Of a stretch of 64,000 nt of DNA, positions 14,251-27,745 are shown piece after piece; the first letter of the stretch is position 1; every line of letters begins with the position of its first letter. The translations under genes were made by a program, and so were the position numbers. The notes under the pieces are model-generated. The model worked only from the letters and a program-made list of their open reading frames with translations. It was not told the DNA's origin and did not search any database. This DNA is from Gymnogyps californianus (lineage: Eukaryota > Chordata > Aves > Accipitriformes > Cathartidae): positions 41,200,502 to 41,264,501 of the forward strand of contig NC_059477.1 of NCBI RefSeq assembly GCF_018139145.2, in the 5' to 3' direction.

Positions 14251-17200
14251 ATCAGCCTGGCCATAAACACCACGGAACCCCAACACCACCATTCCCCCAG
14301 TCTTTTGCTTACCAATCAATTGCCTTTACCGTGTGATTTTTCTAGTTACTTATTCTCCCAATTCACTTGATCTTCTAAAAACATTTTGGGCCTTTGCACC
14401 TCCCAAAGCAAAAATTCTCTGATCAGCATGGCTACTTTCTTTGTGTGTGCTAAATGTTGCATGAAAGGAAGCAAAAAGTTTCACCAAAATTAGTAAAGAC
14501 ATTGGCTTGCCACCCATTCATCCACTACCTGGAGTGGGACCTACATTTTTACCCAGTATCCATAGAAAGTTCACACAATTCACTAGAGGTATTCACAGCC
14601 CTTCACTAGAGGTATAGAAATGAAAAAAACAGAGACAAAACAGCATGTTTACCAAGAGAAAGGTAAAAAATTGCAGCCATGTGATGATCCTTGAGGACCT
14701 GGAAGCCAAGGCGCTTGTCAATCTGCATTTCTGAAATTTCTGCCCTTTCTTCTCAATTATAGACCAAGGCTTTAAAATATATAACCTGTGCTGCTGGTAA
14801 TGGCTGGTTACTCCACTGAACACCACTACAGAGGGAGGGCTGACTCCCAGCTTCTAGATTCACATCAGAATGTGTGAATCTCAGTTTTTGTTTTTATTGA
14901 TACTGGCAGATAAAAGGATAAAAATAATCATCAGAAGTGCTAGAACAAGACAACAAATAAAAGAATCCCAGAAATTTTATAATTGTGGGTAGACCTGTCA
15001 GATGAATGTTTGAGCTGACAACAGATGAATGCTGTATTTCAATATACAGAGATCCTTCGCATGTTGTCAAACTTCATAACAATGCAGATTAAAACAAATT
15101 AATGAGGCAACTGAATCCGTGCTTCTAAGAGCTCTTGCGGTGCTTTGTTTTCAACCTCTGTGTTCAAGCCACAGGAAGACAGGCTGGAGCATCGGGGTAT
15201 TTGCTGGGTGTCAAGAGAGCTCCACCACTGACTTGTGCCAGTCACTCTACACCACACAAGGCAGCAAAACGGTTGGACATGAGCTCAGGTCCCAGAAGCA
15301 ACAAGCAGTAATCGCTCCTTCCTCAGCTAATGAGCCCTGCTGCGACGCAAGAGCAAAGGTGATCTAGCAGATTCGTGCTGCTGAAAGACAGAGCTCCCTT
15401 CCCTCCCTTCCCTGCAGCCTCCTGGACTTCTCCCATGAACCAGGTCAACGCACAAGCCAGTGGAGGACTAAAAAGGAAACAGTCCTCTGCCAGGTTAAAA
15501 CCACAAGTGAAGGATCTGACAAGTGCTGGAGCAGGGAAGGTGGAAAAGAGAGAGGAGGAGAAGGGGAGGAAAACAGGACCTTGTCTTCCCGCGGGGACGA
15601 GCTGTAGGATTCACGTTTCCTTAGCCCAGGCAGACCACGGGGCTGACCTGACCTGCTATAACACATCTCATCCAAGGCTTGCTTGTTTGTTCCAACTCGG
15701 GTGTCTCTAAATAGAGTTCAGTGCACAGTAAAGACATATCATCTGATGGGGAAAAATTCAACTGACTCATCAGTATCTCAGCTTATGAGAAAGACAAATA
15801 TATTTCACCTTCTTAAAAGGAGCAATCTTTATATTACCAGCAGTTTTTAAGCAATGACTGTGGTAGCCAAAGGGATTAGCAGAATGGATAGCAGAAAGCC
15901 CCAAGATGGATTTTTTGGGGTGGAGAGGGGAACTGGAGAATCAGCAGAAACTATTTTATATATATCTCTCTCTCAAATAAAATTTTACATTCAGATAACT
16001 GAAATAGAGCAAGTAAGTTACCCTGTAAAAACTTGGGGAGGAAATGCAGAGGAGCTCTCTCTTTCAGACGAAAGTAGGATGAGAAACAACCTGTTCTGTG
16101 ATTTTCGCTCCCCAAATGTATGTTCCTCCATTAGCACAGGGAAAAGCATTCCAGCTTGCCGTAAAGCGTTCTGTCGGGTCACATTTTCCTGCACTCGAAC
16201 GTGTTGCATCGGACATGACAGGACAAATGCCATGACATAATGCAACGAAACAAAGTGCAGCACTTCAGCAATCAGACGCTGGCTTTCCTTCCCTGGCCAC
16301 TAGCGATTGTCACTCTGGGTAGGAAACAGCTCACCTGGATTTTAAAGCAGTATTGACTAGAAAGTGCTGGGAGGTTGGTTGGTGGAGCCGCTGCCCACAG
16401 ACTGTCAGAAATCCCCTGTTCACTTCTAATACCTAAAGGTTCCTGGCGAGAAGAAGGGCAAACTCTCAGGCTGTTGACCCAAAAAGCTGTTTGCAGGCCT
16501 AAACTGCTACAGAGTTACTCCAAGATTTTCACGGTCACCGATAGCAATCTTTTGCTTCTATTTTAGAAAAATAAAATGAAAATAATGATGAATTAATTTG
16601 AAAGGAAAAGCAGCCACCATTTACATATTACCTGACATTCAGGAAATGGCTGTTTTTACTGCAGGGAGCTGAGAGCCTGAGGATAAATAAACAAATAGGC
16701 ACCAGTAAAGAGACAAGATTAAACGCAGAGGTTTTGCTATATATACATACAAATTATTTATAGGAGGCGCCATGAGAGAGGTATGCCTTTGAGTTTGAGT
16801 CCACAGCACACAATTAACCCGGATGACTGGCACCTCAATTACAGCACCAGGGTTACCCAAGGCGGGCATGAGGATCCTCGGGGCTCCCATCTCGCTGCAT
16901 CCTCCCGGCAGCATCTCGGAGGCATCTGCACTCTCTTTCCGTGCCAAAATGCCTTGGCATTCCTCTGCAAATCAATGGCAAGAAAAGGCTCGAAGAAAGG
17001 AGCGGAGGGGGTGGAAGGAACCTGAGGTGAAGAGGAAAAGATGAAAGAAAAATGGGATTGAAGCACAGCTCAGATCAGAAAAAGTCCAGGAAAAACAAAA
17101 GAGGCTTCTCCAGGTGTCTTATGCAGCTTCTCCCACTGGCAGCAATCTCTGCTGGCTTCTCCCTGAAGATTATTTTCTTAGTTTGTTTCAGGGTTTGGGA

Positions 17201-20200
17201 TTTTTGAAGTTTTTGTTTTCTTTTTTTTGGCCAGAGCTCGTGGGGTAGAAGGTAGCAGAAAGGAAGACAGCACTTTTTAAGATGCCCCTAAAGTAGAGGG
17301 GGATCTGTGGGCTCAGTTTCAAGGGTGATGGAAATAGGGGTGGCCTAAGCCACTCCCCGTATCTGTCACTTGACATTGCTTTCCTCCTTCACCCCTACCA
17401 AATCCCAGGCTTTTTGGCTTTAGACTAGGGCCTGGCTCCTTACTGCTATTTAGGTTCCTTACAGACCACTGTATCTGCAAAGTAACAAAGGTATTTGGTT
17501 CTTTAAATGTGTTGTATTACTGAAAAATGCTGCATTTCTGAATGCACTGAACTCTAATTTTTAGACTTTATGCCTGTAAGGGGAAAGCTCTTTACCATCT
17601 GGAGGTCAAGTGTTAACATATGTGTTCATACTTTGCAATGGACTTGCTTGAGAAGAATTAAAACGTTAAGCTTTGATATACATGAGAATCAAGCATCTAA
17701 GATTTTTTAGGATCTGCCCTGATTTCTTTGGGATGTGGAATTTCTACGTATTCTTTCAGAGCCTACCCGGGCAGAACTTTAATGAACATTAAGACCTCCA
17801 TATATTACATAGAACAAACTATTATTGACAGAAACAGCAATTTCACGGGATAAAAACCATTTACTGTTGAATAAAGTAATATATTAAACTCAAATCTCCA
17901 GATTTTTGTATCATTTCAATTTGAAAACATTAAAAGTCTCACGTAAATTCAAAATAACTCTCAGTAATCTACCACACTTTCCCTCCCTGACAACTTAGAA
18001 GTTGAGTTGAAAAGTAGTGCAATTTTGCTATGCTGAACAAATTTCCCAACTTCAGAAGTTACAGAGCATATGTTTAAAAACTGGCACCTACCGAGGCACA
18101 CCAGGTTCTGCTATCTTTACCCTGCTGCACTGCGGCAAAGCCCACAAACGCACAACACGCGGTGCGACGGTGCTCAAGGGGTTAAAGTAAAACGGTTGAA
18201 CTTGTCAAGATATTTTCGCATTGTCTAGCAAAGTTGTTTGTTCTGTTGTAGATGCTGCAGGGTATCAGTCACTTTGAAGGAGCGGATGTCCAAGCAGTCC
18301 CACAGTTAGACAGTGACTGGCACTGTCAGTAAATCGTTCTGTCAAGGATTCCTTTTGCAGCAATGCAAAGGAAATTGTGCGATTGTTTGAAAGGAACTGA
18401 AGCATTTTGTATTTATCGGCATGCTGAGTCCACAATAAAATGATCAATTACGGCTTGTTAATACCACTCGATAACAGTTTGGGCATGAGCTTTCAGACTT
18501 GCCTTACTGTGGGTAGTTTCACAGCACAGCAGATCCTCTCTCATTTTGAAGTGGCACAGTGGGATCCTTGCTGATCTGTGATATTTTCGGTACAAAGCAG
18601 GGAAGTAAAATGGTTTTCCACATACTTGTCTTCATTCAACCCAAGCTAGCATCTTCTGTCACATAGCTCGATGCACACAGTATGAGCGATTTGTGAAAAC
18701 AGTGGAGAGAAGCAGAGCTGCAGTGGTCGTGTTTTTGTGATTCTGGCCAGGTCCTGTCCAAAATAACCAGAGGTAACAGGCTATGGATTTTAAAGCTCTC
18801 AAAGAGTGTTTGGATCTTTGAATGTCAGTCCATAAAGAAAGCAATTTTTTGGTGCAATAGAAAGCTAACAACACACATTTTGCTGGCCAGAGGTTGGACT
18901 TTTAAACTGTCATAGACATCCATGTACAACCCAAGGTATCTGCCACCAGCTATCAAACCGTAAATATAAACTAGATTCATTTGCAGAGCATTCAGTCCTT
19001 AACTATTATTTCCTTTAACTATTACTGGTAACATTTTTTCATACCACCTATAGCACTTCTTTCTAATTTATTGACTGACAAGTCCTCTGGGACTTGAGGT
19101 ATGCTAGAACTGTGTGAGAAGTTGTGTTGAGTCCTACAATGTGTTGAGTCCAGCTCTGCAGCTTCCCCCTGGTAAGGATTGCTAAAGCCGATGGAAGATA
19201 AGGAGTGGATGAACGGTGACAACGAAATAATCAAGTTTTCTACTAATTGGCTTTAGATAGCAGTAGGGTAACCTTTCTAGATCTCCCTCTAGGCAAAGAG
19301 GAAAAAGAGGAATATTAGATCAAAAATCAGCTTAACATGTAGAAGCTGGTGCTGTGGCTAATGCTGTACAATGGCAGTGATTCAAACTGTATTATGAGAG
19401 AGATTTCAACCCACTTTAAAATCTTTCAGTGAAAGCCTTTAGTTTTAGCCCATAAACACTCCAAATGACAATCCACAGACAAGTCAGAAGATTATGAAAA
19501 CAGAAGTGAGGATAATTATTTCAGATATACACCAAAGCTCTGCAAGAATTTAGAAAATTACAATTATCAGTTCATGTTGATAACAAACGTGGCCTCCTTC
19601 CCTTGCTCTGGTTTTCCCAAAACTTGGGCATCGAACACACTTTCGGAAATAATTTTAACCAGCGAGCTACTGGCAAACTAGGCGCAGAAAAAGAAGAGTA
19701 AAAGAAAAATATAGCAGGGGCTATAGAGGTGGATATGGGAGGAATAATTAGAAGCATTTCAATTAAATACATATAGTCAAGCCAAGCAATACCTATGGGC
19801 AATATATCTGTCAACACACACATGAAGGATGTAAACAGAAAGAATGGAAAGGAAAGATTTAGTGCAACTCACTGGGCATAGCTAGGAGTGATGTGATTAA
19901 ATTAAGAAAGATAATTCAAGTTGAATCTGAAGAACAACTTCCTGACAGTGAAATGTTTCAGCTTCAAACAATCTCCCAAGTAAGTAGTTAATCCCCATTC
20001 TTTAAAACATGACTGGGCAAGAGCCCTCGTACATGCAGAATGGGGAACACTGCTGCTTTTGCCAAAAGATGGATTGGAAAATGAAGTAAGCCTTTAATTT
20101 CTTTAATATCTGTGAATCTACCATCCCAGTGGGGATAGCATAATGGTGAAACTGAGAAAAAAAGAGATGGATGGGAGGCAGACCCATCCTAAACTCATAG

Positions 20201-20718
20201 TTAACCGGATTTCTTGGAGCAAGTACTTTAACGTTAATATATAAGAAATAAAAAGTGATGCTAGGGAGAGGGGGTGAAAGTCCTGGGCAGGAGCTCAGCA
20301 TACCCCTAGTAATTTATTATGGTAGCTTCCCCAAATAGCTGTGCCTCAGTCTATGGCAGCACATCTCTTCCTGGATCACGCTCTACTGGTTGCTGGTGTT
20401 TCACATGTCTTCTTCTTCAAGCTGCCCCTAAACACAGGGTCAAGCAGCACACCTTAACGAAGACTAAGTCTGCATAACGCGCTTTTCCAGAGTCAGCTCC
20501 GGCAGCGAGGCGTGGAGCCCTTTTCCTGCCCTGCTCCCCTCCGGCGCAGTGCCAGCTGCGGCACACGCTCCCATCTCCATCCTCCAGCCAGCCGCCCAGC
20601 CACCTTCTCCTGGTCCCCTCCACCCTCTCTCCACCAAAGTTCTAGGGGAAAAAAAAAAAACCAAAAAAAACCAAAGATGAGACTAGCTAAGTCTCATTAT
20701 CTTGCTACACAAATTACA

Positions 20719-20832
20719 TCAGCTAAGGATAGGCAAACTTAAGAGCTTTGCCCAAGGTTACAATCATATTCAGAGGCAAAGCCAAGACTAGATCTGGAAT
20801 CCTGCTTTCTCCTGTAATGTTTAGACTACAGC
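20719..20832 (-). repeat. MIR-like ancient SINE fossil
   Basis: The plus strand carries 'aacttaagagctttgcccaaggttac', then 'cagaggcaaagccaagactaga' and 'ggaatcctg'. This is the order seen in the reverse complement of the MIR core (ttaagtnacttgcccaaggtcac, then ggcagagccnggactngaac, then gatcctg). MIR-type elements are tRNA-derived and spread early in amniote history, so heavy divergence is expected. It carries no gene. Borders are approximate. Confidence 0.65.
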
Positions 20833-23040
20833 TCCTGCAGCAAATGCTTTCACACTTTATAGTGTTTACTAACTTCATAATGTCTGCTAACATACTGCTC
20901 TGCCTGAAGAAGCTACACAAGAAAGAATTTAATCAATGGAAAATAAATGTAGTTATTAGGGATTACGCAAGACAGCACTTAACAGCTTAGATCAGTTGGA
21001 CAATTTCTATTGTTTCAGGAGAAGGCCAACAGTTTCGGTATTGCTGTAAGAAAGAAAATCACAGGGATTATTCAGGCTTCACTTGGAAGGTACTAGAATT
21101 GCAAAGCACCATCCATCATCTTTATGGTACATTGCATCACCTGAGGCATGAAGTAATCATCTAAAAATGCACTGCCTGACGTGACCATCGTGTATAATCA
21201 ATAGCCTCTACGATCGGAGAATATTAAGAAAAATCTTTTATTCTATTGATGTCTTGTTTTTATACAAAGATGTCCATTATCAGAATGGCACAACTGGAGA
21301 ACTTACCTGACGTAGATTGAAAAGCACTCATTTTAGAAATAAAAGTGCATGGCTCAATAAATCTGTAAATCATCACCGGGAAGCTCTGATTGGTTCTGTA
21401 CATCAGAATTAACACTTGGAGTATAAAAGAGCTAGCTTCAAAAATCAGCCCTCTATATGTCTGCATATAATGTTTGCTGATTTCCTATAGATATGCATTC
21501 AAAAATATATGGAAAAAGAAAAATAAATGCCGCATTCCTGCACCACAAAACCAGGGATCTCAAGTACCAGCTAATGCACACTTACAGATGATGCCAGCCA
21601 GCCAACACAGCCCAGAAAGGACAGTGAACTGCACCGGCTGAAACAATGACTAACGCTGAAGCTTAAGCATATTTTTCTGTCTCTGTAATTCAGTTCACAC
21701 AAACTAGAAGCTGTTTCTCAAATGGACAGTCTCGGAAACTGATAGTTTTGAAGGACATGACACACCACTTTAACGACCCATTCAATACAGGTTCTTGGGA
21801 ACATCATGTGCAAATGTCCAGAGTTCCTCCGGTTTATGACTGAATTGCCACAGATTGTGACTTACGCAGAAAAAATGAAGTATTTTGGAATATGTAGAAA
21901 ACTATTCTCCACATAGGCCTAACGCACATGCAATTCAGGCCATACATGTAAGTTAAAAACACTAAAAGGCTAATGTCTCTTCTATCTGAAGTGTATACTG
22001 TATATATATGGGTGTGCATGTGTGAGTGCTGATTTTTTAGGGGAGGGGGCATAATCACTGTTCTTAGAGAAATGAGGCAGGCAGTAGGGGAGACGAGATG
22101 GGCTATGGGACTACACAGACTGACTGTGAAAATATACATTGGGCCTGGGATGGGAGGCTGTGGCTCTCCTCTTATCTGTTTCTGGCTTCTGAAGGTAAGA
22201 GTCGCTTCATACTCAAGCTAATGCGCGACACAGGTTGAGAAGCAAAGCTTCCTGAGTAGGACCATTCAGTAGTCTTTGCTGCTGCTACAAAGACGAGAGC
22301 AGTCATTCAAAGTCGCATCAAATCTGGAAAACTCTTTGTCCCTCTGAACTTGTTTACATACTATTACAGCTCGCCAGAGAGCATCCAAATGCAGGTGACC
22401 TGGATCCAGGCTGCACATAACCACATCAGTCCAGAAATCTTATGTCAGACAGCCACGAACATTACAGAACGGTGTTTCCCTTCTGTAACTTTTCTACACG
22501 TGATCAGACTCTCTCACTCTCATTCTTTTTTCACTCTTGCAAAATACTCCCAGCTTAAATTGCAATCTTTGGAGCCAACACGTCTGGCTGTAGCTGCTCT
22601 GTCATTCATAACCCTATTATGCAAATAAAACATAGACAAGCTGTAAGTTCCAATTGAATCCAAACACCCTGGAGCATCCAATAAATGGAGACGTCTAAAA
22701 AACATAACTCCATGGATGACACACATTTGTCATCCAGCTGACAAATCTTAGATAGAAAGATGAATAAGAGTGAATTTACAAATGTCAAGAAGCTTCAGGA
22801 TCCTCTTCCCCGTTTCTATTGCTTCAGGGAAGAGCTGAGACCCAGAAAAAAAAATCCCTCTCGTGAAATGGCAAGCTGTGTTTGCACTGCTTACTTTCCC
22901 TGAAAGTTGATCTGGGGAACAACAGGCTTAACTTGGGATTTATTATTTTTGCAAATATTTCTTAGATTCCTAAATCAGAGATTAAGAACTTCAACAGACC
23001 TATTTCAAACTACACTTCATCTGCTTTTCGAAAGGAAACA

Positions 23041-23074
23041 AAAAAGTTAACAAAAAAAGTTGACAAAAGTTAAA
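23041..23074. repeat. Short imperfect tandem repeat, AAAAAGTTRAC-like
   Basis: Three successive units of an A-run followed by GTTAAC, GTTGAC and GTTAAA lie end to end. Unit length is about 11-13 bases. It is probably a slippage-derived minisatellite seed; no function is implied. Confidence 0.6.
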
Positions 23075-23307
23075 TATGTAAACATTTTCTTAACGTTTTG
23101 AAAGCATGGTTATCATTAGATCATGGACTGAGACCTGTATGTATAGAATATCTATGCAAGAATAATTAATATTTTAGACAATGTATTTTGCTGGTCACAA
23201 ACAAAACAGAAAAGAATGTGAGCCACAAAATATCAATTAACATTACTGGCCAATGGAAGAGATTCTAATCAATATTCTTAATTTAGCAATAATTTATTGT
23301 TAATGTT

Positions 23308-23358
23308 GGCAATATTAACAAGGAAATCACTGATTTCTAATTGGTAATATTAACGAGG
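23308..23358. repeat. Spaced 16-bp direct repeat with ATTAAC half-sites
   Basis: GGCAATATTAACAAGG at 23308-23323 recurs as GGTAATATTAACGAGG at 23343-23358 (14 of 16 identical), offset by 35 bp. Each copy contains ATTAAC, the half-site of HNF1-type homeodomain factors, and a GTTAAT in the opposite sense lies just upstream (about 23299-23304). The repeat is seen directly; factor binding is inference. Confidence 0.55.
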
Positions 23359-25611
23359 TCACAAGGCCTACAAACAATAAAAGACACTGATTAAGCATGT
23401 CGATATTCCTACCAGCTTACGGAAAAGTCATGCTAAATTTCTGGATCTATTTGCCCTCTGTCCGGCATTTCTATTATTATAGCAGGGGTGAAACGAGTAT
23501 TTAGAAGCCCAATGAAACAATTTAAGGTTTGACATGCAACCTTTTCATATTGCAACATGTTTGAAAATTGCTGGGATGTCTTACTAGTACAGACTGGTCC
23601 ATAAATACCATTGATTACAATCATTTAGATGTGATTCTAAATGCTGCTTTAGATAACCAGAAGGCTTTAGAGTAGGTAAGGATGCAGTGCTGAGAAGTGA
23701 TAGTGATGATGGCTGCCATGAAATCAGTGTTTATAGAGGTTTGCAATTGCTTTTGGATCAAAGTCAATGGATCTATCAGTCACTTTCAAATGCAGCGGAT
23801 GGAACATTTGTGCCTCGCATGGAGGCAAAATAGCAGCGGAGATGAGCAAGCCAGGACTAACCCAAGAGTATTGAAAGATTTCATGCAAATTTGGTGATTT
23901 TTTTATTACATGTGTACTGGGAACATATTCACTGCAGTGTTGGTATCTGGGTTAGCCCAACTGGAGTGCGAGTAGCCGCCTCCATAGGTCTGTCCAGCTG
24001 CTCCGATCCCAGGGGTGCGGAGCTGGCAGGGCCCCCCAGGATCCCGGGCACTGGGGCTCCTCACCTTCCAGGAGCCTCCCTTATGCTTCCTCAGAGATGA
24101 AAGCATCTTACTAAGAAACTCGTAGATATTAGTTTGTTCCTGCCGGTCAGAGTAACGTTATAAATGATTAAAAACATTAAGAATTACAATTTCCCAATCC
24201 TCAGCTGCTACAATAAATCAGCACAGCTCCGAATGCTTTAGTACCATCAGATCAGTTTACACCAAATAATAGCATGGCTTCGTCTACCTTTAGTTCAGCG
24301 CCCGTAAGGCTACTTACACTGGACAAGTCACAGGTCAGCAATTAGCTGAAGGAATTTTTTTACACGTTTGTTGTTAGCATATACTGTCACGCTTACCAAA
24401 GTTGTTGTTAGCACTGCTTCCTACAAATACAAAATGAGGGCTGTAATATAAATACGGAGGTGAGATAAAATCAGATTATAAGATTATTTACTGTCTCCAG
24501 TGGTTTACAGTGGTTTTACCACTGAAACAAGCCTGTTGATATCTACTGACCAGGGTTGGTGTACATTTCATTGGCAGGGGTGATATCAGAAACAAGTGCG
24601 CTTTGTAGCATTATTTAGAACAAGTATCCATAATAATCATTACAAAATGAGACTTTTTTTTTTTCCAAGCATATTCCACCAGGTAAAGATGCAGGAAGGG
24701 AAGTCTCTTGTATTTACTTTTACTGGAAAAGCATGACAGACTGGTGTTGACATCACTTTGTTTTGCAAAGGCTAAGCTTAGATATAATTACAGTGACAAA
24801 GCTACCCTCCCTTGGACAGGCTCTGTAACGCTGCCAGGGAACTCAGGGATGCCTACACTCAGCCAAAAGATTTTTACAGATTACAGAGCAGTTTGAGCCC
24901 GCACCCAGTGCAGCGGGGCTAACGCCGCCACCCCAGCTACCGACACGGGCTAACGATGTCTGTAAGGGTGTTAGCACCGGTACATCCTTCAGATCACTGC
25001 TTTGGAAAAGAGACCTAGAGATTTGTATTCAGCAATACATCCCGAGAACTGGATGTCCGATCGCAGTCGCTTATTTTCTGAAAGAGATAATTTAAACAAC
25101 CAGTGACTGAGTAATATTCTGTAGTAAAACTATGCTTACAGCAGCAAGCTGCATTGCAACTAGTATAAATTGCTGCTTTTAACAATAGCAAATACAAGTA
25201 AATTTAATCAATTTCTTTGCTTCAGAGAAGGGACAGATGGAAGAAAGGGACTGAAACGGGGCATCTCCTGGAGCATCGCAGAGAAGACCACCCATATCCC
25301 CCTCAAGAGAGGAGGATACCCTCTCTTTCCTTCTCTCACGTGGCATTAGTGAGCAGTGCAAGGACCTCAGATGATGTGGTATCCTGTGGCACCACCAGAA
25401 GAGAAGGGTCCTTTTTTCTTCTTCTTTCCCTCCTGTCTGCCCTTCATCTACTGCTCTTTCTTTTCCTTCTACTTAACCGATACCTTCATTAATAAGTGAG
25501 GACCTTTTGTCCCCCAAGCACACAAAAAACATCTCACTGTTGCTACCTCATTCTTCACTCCTCCATTCCGCTGCCTCATCCCCATAAGCCATACGTTTTT
25601 GCATGACAGGG

Positions 25612-25710
25612 AACATTTATTACTCTGTGTTTGCACAGTCCCCAGCAAACAGGGACCTCCTTCTGCGTAACTTGCAGGTTATTGTAATAAAACGAACATT
25701 AAGAAATTAT
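25612..25710 (+). repeat. Possible ancient amniote interspersed repeat tail
   Basis: The string 'ttattactctgtgtttgcacagtccccagcaaacagggacc' followed by 'ggttattgtaataaa' resembles a short repeat tail common in reptile and bird genomes (tgtttgtacagcgcctagcacaatggggtcc ... gtaatacaaataa). The match is from memory of the family pattern and is decayed. It could be chance. Confidence 0.4.
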
Positions 25711-27564
25711 GACAGCATTAGGACTCAGCTGAGTGCTCGCTGAGGTATGACTTCATGCTGTTACCATTGTGTTTAGTACTAGATTAGCCCATTGTCTTCA
25801 CAGAGTATCAAATAAGGTCCTTGCAACAAAAATGTACCAAAAAAGATTTAGAAAAGTGTTTAAAATACTGAATGAAAATCATTAAAAATGTGTTTTATAA
25901 AAAAATCATCTTTGCTTTGATTTCATCACCATCTCATTTAATGAACTCGGAGCATTTCCCAAAGCACTTGGTGAATCGTAGCTTCCTGAGATCCTTCAGC
26001 CACAAAAAAACCTACCTGTGATTGACAAAAACTGAATTTCTTTATTGATTCACAAATGGTCTCGATGGAGGTTTATGCTATTGTGTCCTGAGTTTTTAGA
26101 CTTTCTCTTTTTTCTTTTCTTTTTTTCCAAGAATGCTGACTTTCATGAATATTATATCACATTTCCCAAAAGCAGCTATTTATTGCCTCTGTTTGCCCTT
26201 TATTACACGAAAAATAGAAAGCTTGTATTTTTCTTTGCTGGGTAAAGATGCTTCATACGTAATCTAAGAAGCCACTTTCATGTTTGTTCAATAAGTATTT
26301 CAAGATGCTGCTATTTTGATAATGTGCTGACTGATACATAATTCACAGCAATGCAAAGTTTAATAATATCTTCAAACTCGAATATAAAATGCGCTCTCAA
26401 TTCTGACATGCTAAATCTAGTTCTAAAGCATACTATTTCTCATTTGTTTTGTAAAATGATACAGAACCGCTATTACTCAACGTAATGCATGTGTTTCTTA
26501 CACCCATGCGTTAAAAAAATAAATCACTTAATTCCTGAACACGTATACAAACATACCTCCTAGGAAGTGAAGCAGATGAAATGGTGATCACTCACGGTGA
26601 AGACCTCTGTCCATTACATGGCAAACACTCACTGAAGAACCAATCGCTCAAGGCACCATTCCTCCCCATGAATCCGTTTACCAATTAATTCTCCCATCAG
26701 TAAGAATTTCGACAAGGAAGCCTGACCTGACCTCCACAAGGAAATATGTTAAAGGACAAGAATCACAAATGACAACGTAATTGCCTGGGTTTCTTGGAGA
26801 CCCTGCGCTCAGTAGATGTTTGCCTTTTGCCGCCAGTTATGGTTCTTAAACCTGCTGGAAATTTTGTTTCCTAATGAAAGAGAGAAGTGATTTACCTACC
26901 TTGAAACAGCTGCCTTTAGATATAGCCTACTTCAAACATCTGAGGTGCTGCCCCCCCCCCCTTTCCCTATTACTTCAGTTTCTGAGATTCTCAGAGCCTT
27001 TCGTGCATTTTTTCCTCACAGTACACCGTGTGGTAGGAAGGTATCGCTCTCCACATTTAATAGACAAAAAGCTGAAATTTGGGAAATTTGCCACTTCCAC
27101 GAAATCAGAACATTTCACAGGCAAGGTTCAATTTTTGCCAAGTTCCTGCCAGAACCCAGGAGGGTTTCTGAAGGAAACCTGCCTCATTTCCAACCATCTT
27201 CTCCTCCTGGAGAGTTGATAACTACCAGGCAGGATGACAGAGACTCCTTTACTCTGTACGAGAATAAAACACATTTCAGCATCTGACGTTCTTCCACAAG
27301 AGGAGCAAAATTCTAGCACAAAAAAGGTAAAAACTTGTCTAACGTTGACGATGTCTCGTTAGCTCCTTATCCCCTGCCGCCCTCCTCCCCGCGACACAGC
27401 CCCGCCAAAGTCACACGCTTGCCAGCGGAAATCACACAGAAGCACCGAGGATCAGCAACAGCCACGGGCATTACTTCATCTTTTTCCTGACTTAGCTTTG
27501 CCCTAACACGTGTAACTGCGGTGTCGGTTCAGGGCTGGGAAGGATCTGGGAGAGACGAGATGTT
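25711..27564. other. Non-coding unique DNA
   Basis: No gene is supported. The overlapping plus-strand frames at 26.87-27.29 kb are in two different phases and coincide with a run of 11 C at 26951-26961 and pyrimidine-rich DNA, which lowers stop frequency. A GC-rich patch lies at 27368-27440. Confidence 0.6.
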
Positions 27565-27745
27565 CTAGGTTCGGCAACGTCGCCGCGCGTGGCTTTTGCC
27601 TCTCTGCTCAAGTCATGAAACCCCATCTGTGCCTCAGAGTCCCCATCTGCCAAGGGGAGATGATTCTTCCCCGCCTCACGCAGATCTTTGTGACGATTAC
27701 TTTATAAGCACTCTCAGATCCATGGGAAAGGCAGCACAGAGAAGC
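27565..27745 (+). repeat. MIR-like ancient SINE fossil
   Basis: The plus strand reads 'catctgtgcctcagagtccccatctgccaaggggagatgatt', then 'cctcacgcagatctttgtgacgatta', then 'ataagcactctcagatcc'. This follows the MIR order: ctgtgcctcagtttccccatctgtaaaatggggataat, cctcatagggttgttgtgaggatta, and the amniote taaagcgctttgagatcc tail. The 5' tRNA-like part is too eroded to place firmly, so the start is approximate. It is the clearest MIR copy here. Confidence 0.75.

Larger units (their letters stand above)
10145..20718. other. Non-coding unique DNA with a candidate regulatory core
   Basis: About 10.5 kb without a supportable gene. It contains a (TGAAAAA)-like short tandem run at 13551-13570, a TA/CT-rich run near 15955-15975, several A or T runs and a GC-rich pyrimidine patch at 20480-20640. 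The main structure is the homeodomain-site repeat at 14026-14061, annotated separately. The 128-codon plus-strand frame at 15854-16240 has no recognised domain, no good splice context and amino-acid content typical of translated non-coding DNA. Confidence 0.6.
20833..25611. other. Non-coding unique DNA, AT-rich
   Basis: No gene is supported. Contents: an AT-rich stretch with TATA/TG alternation near 21997-22030; a three-copy imperfect (A)nGTTAAC-type short tandem at 23041-23074; a spaced direct repeat at 23308-23358; and a GC-rich patch near 23990-24070 of unknown origin. The 23.2-23.6 kb segment looks like a candidate conserved element by motif density. Confidence 0.6.

Noticed and set aside
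15854..16240. 128-codon plus-strand open frame as a gene
   Set aside because: No domain, no convincing splice or start context, and an opposite-strand frame overlaps it. Length is within chance for 64 kb.
20480..20640. GC-rich patch as another CR1 fragment
   Set aside because: It shares only a short 'gtcagctccgg' word with the CR1 copies and lacks the ordered landmarks.
26874..27286. Two overlapping ~114-codon frames
   Set aside because: They are in different phases of the same pyrimidine-rich DNA; low stop density explains both.
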